Below the pieces are notes generated by a model. It searched no databases and was not told the DNA's origin. It saw only the letters and a program-made list of their open reading frames with translations. DNA of 64,000 nucleotides from contig NZ_JAGQCD010000004.1 of the NCBI RefSeq assembly GCF_024345975.1, forward strand, positions 1 to 64,000, in the 5' to 3' direction. Positions 59,347-64,000 of this stretch are shown here, piece after piece (position 1 is the first letter of the stretch; each line of letters starts with the position of its first letter). A program made the translations under genes and the position numbers. The stretch comes from Cyanobium sp. Cruz-8D1. GTDB lineage: Bacteria > Cyanobacteriota > Cyanobacteriia > PCC-6307 > Cyanobiaceae.

Positions 59347-60351
59347 TCATCCGCCGAAGCGTGTCATCCTCAACAGCGGCTGCAGCGATCTCTGCATCAA
59401 CCAAGAGGTCTTCCGGAAGATCAACCGAGCACCGCGATAGAGCAGGTCATTGAGCTCATCGACGCGATGCATGACGGACTGCCTTATCCGCAGCAGGGAG
59501 AGCTGCAAAGGCTGGGGCAAAAGTGACTTAGGCTCATACAAGCTTGCATAGGAGATGCCGATTCTGTTGAATTCAGCCAATAGAGCCGGCGCTCTCTCCC
59601 AGCCTTGAGGGTCAAGAAATCGTCGAACGTAATCGAACTTGCCTTCGAGCAGGTCTTCAGCACAATGATGATTGAAATCCTGCTTTTTCTGGTAGGCCTG
59701 CAACGATCTCCTGGAGAAATCAGTCACCACACACGAAAGGTGCTGCCTACTGCTGATTCTGTGCAGCCTGTAGGGCTTGTAATGAAACTCGAAATAGATG
59801 ATGTTGGTGATCGTTTCGCCTGACCCAAGGCGCGATTTGGCGTGGTGATAACCATGGTCCAGAGAATCGCAAGCGCCTTGAGCAAAAAAACATTTTGGGC
59901 TGGAATTCGTAATGGAGTAAAGATGCATTCTGCAAGGATTATGCCAGAACTTGTGCCGAATGAGAAGCACATCTCTGCTCCCTATGCACGGCTGGAGGAC
60001 CCTTTCAATATCACGCCTCTGACAGGATATTCCCGAATTCGTCTGACAAGCCAGAAACTCGTCGCAATCTAATAAAAAATAAAAATCAAAGGGATTGGAG
60101 TGATCCAACCGCTGAATGAAGTTGGCGATCATCGATCCACGCTCGCGGTATTCATGTCGAGTTGAATACTCCCATATGACAGTAGCACCGTTACTCCCTG
60201 CACGCTGAAGTGACTGGATGACAGAAGTAGACTTCGATCCATTATCGAAGATGAATAAATTCTCAGGGCCCAACAGATTAGCATGATAAGAATACCAAGG
60301 ATCAAGCAGGATCGTCTCATCCTTTTGCATCATTACGCAGGCAATTCTCAT
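59347..60351 (-). CDS. Glycosyltransferase (GT2/GT92-like), AT-rich
   Basis: A 334-aa protein. MRIACVMMQKDETILLDPWYSYHANLLGPENLFIFDNGSKS is the start of a GT-A fold. FYFLLDCDEFLAC (~92-104) holds the DxD metal site, and HKFWHNP and HYKPYRLH follow. The layout fits the GT92/DUF23-like transferases that modify surface polysaccharide. An AAGGAGAG Shine-Dalgarno sequence lies ~10 nt before ATG 60351. Base composition is strikingly AT-richer than both neighbours, suggesting recent transfer. No polymerase or transporter cluster is adjacent; the WecB-type gene is 3.4 kb away. Confidence 0.75.
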   Translation of the reverse strand: MRIACVMMQKDETILLDPWYSYHANLLGPENLFIFDNGSKSTSVIQSLQRAGSNGATVIWEYSTRHEYRERGSMIANFIQRLDHSNPFDFYFLLDCDEFLACQTNSGISCQRRDIERVLQPCIGSRDVLLIRHKFWHNPCRMHLYSITNSSPKCFFAQGACDSLDHGYHHAKSRLGSGETITNIIYFEFHYKPYRLHRISSRQHLSCVVTDFSRRSLQAYQKKQDFNHHCAEDLLEGKFDYVRRFLDPQGWERAPALLAEFNRIGISYASLYEPKSLLPQPLQLSLLRIRQSVMHRVDELNDLLYRGARLIFRKTSWLMQRSLQPLLRMTRFGG

Positions 60352-60438
60352 GTCGCTTCACCCTCTCCTTTGGGTTGAAGGATAATCAAAAGGTGAGCAT
60401 GCAGCCAGCCCTGCCCTGACAAGCGGCTGAAGCACGGA

Positions 60439-61326
60439 TCAAAACGACTCCATGAACCAGCGGGCCAGGGCCGACACATCCTCGTCGCCGTGACCGGCCG
60501 CGATCAGGTCGTCCTCCATCGCCGCCACCTGGCGGGCCAGCGGCAGCTCCAGGCCAGCGGCGGCGGCGGCCTCCAGGGCGATCGCCAGATCCTTGCGGTG
60601 CAGGCGCAGCCGGAAGCCGAGCGGGAATTCGCCCCGCAGCATCGAACCACCGCGGTGCTCCAGGGCCCAGGAGCCGGCGGCTCCATCCACCAGCGCCAGA
60701 CGCACCGCCTGCATCGGCAGCCCCAGACGCTGCCCCAGGGCCAGGGCCTCCGCCACCGCCGCGTAGCAGCCCGCCACCAGCACCTGGTTGACGGCCTTGG
60801 CCTCCTGGCCGGCCCCCACCGGGCCGAGGTGGGTGATCGTTCGGCCCACCGCCTCCAGCACCGGACGGACCCGCTCCAGGTCGGCGGCCTCTCCACCCAC
60901 CAGCACCGAAAGGGTGCCGGCCCGGGCCCCCTCGGTGCCACCGGTCACCGGCGCATCGAGATAGGCCACGCCGCGCTCGGCCAGGGCGGCGGCCACGGCA
61001 CGGGAGGTCGCCGGCGCGATGGTGGAGAAATCAACCACCAGGGAGCCGGGCACCAGGCCCGCCAGGGCGGCGTTAACGCTGTCAGCCCCACGCCCCAGCA
61101 GCACCTCGGCCACGGCTGTGTCATCGCTCAGGCACAGCGCCAGCACAGCGGCAGCCTGCGCCGCCTGCGCCGGGGTGGCGGCCCGCCGGGCCCCGGCGGC
61201 AGCAAGAGCCATTTCCCGCTCCCGGTGGCGGTTGTGGACCGTGAGCGCAAAGCCCTTTGCCAGCAGATTGGCCGCCATTGGAGCTCCCATAGCCCCCAGG
61301 CCGATGAAACCGACGGGTGTGGCCAC
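60439..61326 (-). CDS. NAD(P)-dependent beta-hydroxyacid dehydrogenase (3-hydroxyisobutyrate/tartronate-semialdehyde reductase family)
   Basis: A 295-aa enzyme with a GTG start. VGFIGLGAMGAPMAANLLAKG is the NAD(P)-binding signature, VDFSTIAPATSRAVAAAL the substrate-side motif, YLDAPVTGGTEGARAGTLSVLVGG the DxPVxGG motif, and GPVGAGQEAKAVNQVLVAG holds the catalytic Lys. The exact substrate (for example glyoxylate or succinic semialdehyde, as in GLYR) is not decidable. It ends 87 bp upstream of the GT gene and follows ychF by 11 bp. Confidence 0.85.
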   Translation of the reverse strand: MATPVGFIGLGAMGAPMAANLLAKGFALTVHNRHREREMALAAAGARRAATPAQAAQAAAVLALCLSDDTAVAEVLLGRGADSVNAALAGLVPGSLVVDFSTIAPATSRAVAAALAERGVAYLDAPVTGGTEGARAGTLSVLVGGEAADLERVRPVLEAVGRTITHLGPVGAGQEAKAVNQVLVAGCYAAVAEALALGQRLGLPMQAVRLALVDGAAGSWALEHRGGSMLRGEFPLGFRLRLHRKDLAIALEAAAAAGLELPLARQVAAMEDDLIAAGHGDEDVSALARWFMESF

Positions 61327-61337
61327 GGGCGGTCCGC

Positions 61338-62429
61338 TCAGACGTTGAACAGGAACTCCATCACATCCCCCTCAGCCACCACGTACTCCTTGCCCTCGCT
61401 GCGCAGCCAGCCCCGGTTGCGGGCCTCGGCCAGGGTGCCGGCCTCCAGCAGCTGGCCGTAGGCGATGGTCTGGGCACGGATGAAGCCCCGTTCGAAATCG
61501 GTATGGATCACACCGGCGGCCTGGGGGGCGGTCATGCCGGCGGTGATCGTCCAGGCGCGTGTCTCCTTCTCGCCGGTGGTGAAGTAGGTGCGCAGACCCA
61601 GCAGGCGGTAGGTGGCGCGGATCAGGCTCTGCAGACCGCCTTCGCTCACCCCCAGCCCGGCCAGGTAGTCGGAGCGCTCCTCGGCGGCCAGGTCGACCAG
61701 TTCGGCCTCCACCTGGGCGGAGATGCGCACGGCTTCAGCCCCCTCCCGGGTGGCCAGCGCCTCCACGGCGCTCACCCAGGCGTTGCCGCTGGCGAGGTCG
61801 TCCTCGCTCACATTGGTGGCGTAGATGATCGGCTTGGCGGTGAGCAGGCCGAGGTTGCGCACCAGGGCCTGCTCCTCCTCGCTCAGGGACACCCGTCGAG
61901 CGGCTCCGCCCTGCTCCAGCTCGGCCTGAAGCCTGGCCAGGGCCACGTCTTCGGCGGCGGCCTCCTTGCTGGTGCGTGTCTGTTTCTTGAGCCGGTCGCG
62001 CCGCTTTTCGATCTGGGCCAGATCCGCCAGCCCCAGTTCCAGGTTGATGATCTCGGCATCCCGCTCCGGATCGACGCTGCCGGAGACGTGGATCACGTCG
62101 TCGTCGTCGAAGCAGCGCACCACGTGGACGATCGCATCCACCTCGCGGATGTTGGCCAGGAATTTGTTGCCCAGCCCCTCCCCCTGGCTCGCGCCCTGCA
62201 CCAGCCCGGCGATGTCCACAAATTCAACCCGCGTCGGCACAATCTCCTTGGATCGGGAGAGATCGGAGAGCTTCTGCAGGCGCTCATCGGGAACGGCCAC
62301 CACCCCCACATTGGGTTCGATGGTGCAGAACGGGAAGTTGGCCGCCTGGGCCTGGGCGTTGGCCACCAGGGCGTTGAAGAGGGTCGACTTGCCCACGTTG
62401 GGCAGCCCGACGATTCCGGCTTTGAGCAT
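61338..62429 (-). CDS. ychF: Ribosome-associated ATPase YchF
   Basis: A 363-aa Obg-family ATPase. G1 GLPNVGKSTLFNAL begins at residue 7. FCTIEPNVGVV, VEFVDIAGLVQGASQGEGLGNKFLANIREVDAIVHVVR, and NVSEDDL (the degenerate G4 that gives ATP preference) follow. A coiled insert (~120-200) and the C-terminal TGS domain ending EGKEYVVAEGDVMEFLFNV complete the family layout. It is involved in translation and the oxidative-stress response. Confidence 0.95.
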   Translation of the reverse strand: MLKAGIVGLPNVGKSTLFNALVANAQAQAANFPFCTIEPNVGVVAVPDERLQKLSDLSRSKEIVPTRVEFVDIAGLVQGASQGEGLGNKFLANIREVDAIVHVVRCFDDDDVIHVSGSVDPERDAEIINLELGLADLAQIEKRRDRLKKQTRTSKEAAAEDVALARLQAELEQGGAARRVSLSEEEQALVRNLGLLTAKPIIYATNVSEDDLASGNAWVSAVEALATREGAEAVRISAQVEAELVDLAAEERSDYLAGLGVSEGGLQSLIRATYRLLGLRTYFTTGEKETRAWTITAGMTAPQAAGVIHTDFERGFIRAQTIAYGQLLEAGTLAEARNRGWLRSEGKEYVVAEGDVMEFLFNV

Positions 62430-62584
62430 GGGTGAAATCTAGGGGTCACCGTGCCAGGGCCCTTTCGGTCTCCCCCCGTCCACAACAGCGGCCCAGGCGA
62501 GCGACACTGATCGCAGCGAACCGCCGGCCCATTCCCGCCCTTACCCCCCTACCGCCGGCTCCAGCTCCCACCCGGAGCCCTGCG

Positions 62585-63706
62585 TTGCCCAACGTCCCGG
62601 TGGCGACGAAGCGCCGCCCCCGTCGCCGCCTCTGGATCGGCCTGGTGGTGGGGTTGGCCCTGCTCGCCTCAGCCGGACTCTGGCAGCGGCAACGGCTGCA
62701 GACCGGGCGCGATCTGGCCCCCTTCACCGTGGTCGCCCGCGAGGGATCCCTGCCCGGGGTGATCACCGCCAGCGGTGAACTGGATGCCGTCCAGCGGGTG
62801 AACGTCAGCCCCAAACGGCAGGGCATCCTGCTGGAGCTGCTGGTCGACGAGGGCGACACGGTACGCAAGGGCCAACCCCTGGCCCTGATGGATGACGGCG
62901 ACCTGCGCGACCGGTTGACCGAACTGCAGGCCAACGTGCTCTCGGCGCAGGCGGAGCAACGCCGCAGCGACAGCGAGCTGCGCCGCAACGAACCCCTGTT
63001 CCGCCAGGGGGCGATCAGCCTCAACGACCTGAACCGCTTTCGGGCCGACGCGGAAGTCCGACGGCTGGCCACCTCTGCGGCCCAGCAACGTCTCAAACAA
63101 CGGCAGGTGGAGAAAAGCGAGCTGACCGTGCGGGCCCCGTTCGACGGGGTGATCAGCCAGCGTTACGCCGAGCCCGGCGCCTTCGTCACCCCCACCACCA
63201 CCGCGTCCGCCACCGCCGGTGCCACCAGCTCCTCGATCGTGGAGCTGTCCGAGGGCCTGGAGGTGGTCGCCAAGGTGCCCGAAAGCGACATCGGCCGGCT
63301 GAAGGTGGGGCTGCCCGCCAACGTGCGGGTCGATGCCTTCCCGGACCGTCGTTTCCAGGCCCGGGTGCGCCAGATCGCCCCCCGGGCGGTGAAGACCAAC
63401 AACGTCACGTCCTTCGAGGTGAAGCTCCAGCTGGTCGATCCGGCCCCGGAACTGCGCATCGGCATGACCGCCGACATCGACTTCCAGACCGGCACCCTCC
63501 AGGCCAGGACCGTGGTGCCCACCGTCGCGATCGTCACCGAGGACGGCCGCCCCGGGGTGCTGCTGGTGGGCAAGGGTCAGGAACCCACCTTCCAGCCGGT
63601 GGAGCTGGGCTCCAGCAGTGGCAAGGACACCCAGATCCTCACGGGCCTGGAGAGCGGCACCAGGGTGTTCATTGACCTACCCCCCTGGGCGAAGAAGCGT
63701 CCTTAA
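62585..63706 (+). CDS. HlyD/MacA-type membrane fusion (periplasmic adaptor) protein
   Basis: About 373 aa from TTG 62585; GTG 62600 and the far-upstream GTG 62432 are alternatives. One N-terminal helix ([19 protein letters not shown]) anchors it. The biotinyl-lipoyl halves ([42 protein letters not shown] and [21 protein letters not shown]) flank a coiled-coil hairpin. Beta-barrel sequence around [25 protein letters not shown] follows. It would link an inner-membrane pump to the outer membrane. No pump gene follows on this strand within the window; the next gene converges with a 4-bp overlap. Confidence 0.85.
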   Translation: MPNVPVATKRRPRRRLWIGLVVGLALLASAGLWQRQRLQTGRDLAPFTVVAREGSLPGVITASGELDAVQRVNVSPKRQGILLELLVDEGDTVRKGQPLALMDDGDLRDRLTELQANVLSAQAEQRRSDSELRRNEPLFRQGAISLNDLNRFRADAEVRRLATSAAQQRLKQRQVEKSELTVRAPFDGVISQRYAEPGAFVTPTTTASATAGATSSSIVELSEGLEVVAKVPESDIGRLKVGLPANVRVDAFPDRRFQARVRQIAPRAVKTNNVTSFEVKLQLVDPAPELRIGMTADIDFQTGTLQARTVVPTVAIVTEDGRPGVLLVGKGQEPTFQPVELGSSSGKDTQILTGLESGTRVFIDLPPWAKKRP

Positions 63707-64000
63707 GCGGCGGCGACCCCCAGGTAGCGGCGAGCCGCCTCCACAATCCGACCGCTGGCCGCGCCATCGCCGAAGGGATTGTGGGCGTGGGCCATGGCCT
63801 GATAAGCCTCCTGGTCGTCCAGAAGGCGACTGGCCTCCGCCAGGATCACCGCGCTGTCGGTGCCGATCAGCTTCGCCGTACCGGCCGTCACCGCCTCGGG
63901 CCGTTCGGTGGTGCGGCGCAGCACCAGCACGGGCTTGCCCAGGGCAGGCGCCTCCTCCTGCAGACCACCGGAATCAGTCAGCAACAGGGTGCAGCCGCGC
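63703..64000 (-). CDS. wecB: UDP-N-acetylglucosamine 2-epimerase, C-terminal part (partial)
   Basis: About 98 residues to the right edge. [42 protein letters not shown] is the signature of WecB-type 2-epimerases (DSGGxQEE, then ERPE). [15 protein letters not shown] closes the C-terminal domain. It converts UDP-GlcNAc to UDP-ManNAc for surface polysaccharide. The N-terminal three-quarters lie beyond the window. The frame is open to base 64000, so 63984 is not the true start. Confidence 0.9.
   Translation of the reverse strand, partial: RGCTLLLTDSGGLQEEAPALGKPVLVLRRTTERPEAVTAGTAKLIGTDSAVILAEASRLLDDQEAYQAMAHAHNPFGDGAASGRIVEAARRYLGVAAA

Overview
The window is high-GC cyanobacterial chromosome, best matched to a picocyanobacterium of the Synechococcus/Cyanobium type. 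This rests on genes seen in the sequence: chlI (Mg-chelatase), petG, cytochrome cM, a CAAD/CurT-type thylakoid protein, a CrtL-type lycopene cyclase, a PAP/fibrillin protein, GuaB3, DUF3370, and a Yfr1 small RNA in its usual place between guaB and trxA. Genes are tightly packed. Many pairs overlap by 4 bp, and GTG/TTG starts are common.

Layout. 1-5.8 kb: a left-edge promoter with a Fur-box-like site, then a leftward run of fur-like regulator, UPF0104 membrane protein, larC, an AAA-less M41-like protein and a conserved hypothetical, with a TPR protein diverging. 5.8-17 kb: exodeoxyribonuclease III, PAP/fibrillin, mqo, crtL, a probable pentameric ligand-gated ion channel homologue, gyrA, a DUF39 homocysteine-biosynthesis protein, a CAAD protein and guaB3. 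17-26.8 kb: Yfr1, trxA, LOG-family protein, hisH, rsmD, a PEP-CTERM-type exported protein, an HpsJ-like membrane protein, petG/cytM, a TrmJ-like methyltransferase, a serine hydrolase, DUF3370 and chlI.

26.8-45.3 kb is the unusual part. It is an accessory segment lying between chlI and the intact ruvC. It starts with an RHH antitoxin under a 29-bp palindrome and a PIN toxin broken by an internal deletion. Next comes a deleted, diverged second ruvC whose frame runs into a LuxR-type regulator, then a TVP38-like membrane protein. The rest is one 16.1-kb ORF (5379 aa) with FG-GAP, Asp-box, LamG-like, RTX-like and DUF4114 sequence. A 35-bp stretch shared by the ruvC remnant and the intact ruvC (32/35 identical) flanks most of it. 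In-frame coding-like sequence with an ATG lies upstream of the giant ORF, separated from it by a single TAG.

45.3-64 kb returns to ordinary content: ruvC, 5-formyl-THF cyclo-ligase, sufE, hom, an oligopeptide-type binding protein with one permease, an alpha/beta hydrolase, an MFS transporter, an AttH-like lipocalin with an FtsX permease and LolD-like ATPase, an AT-rich glycosyltransferase, a beta-hydroxyacid dehydrogenase, ychF, an HlyD/MacA-type adaptor and the 3' part of a WecB-type epimerase running off the right edge.

All calls come from reading the sequence and recalling family motifs. No database search or structure prediction was run.
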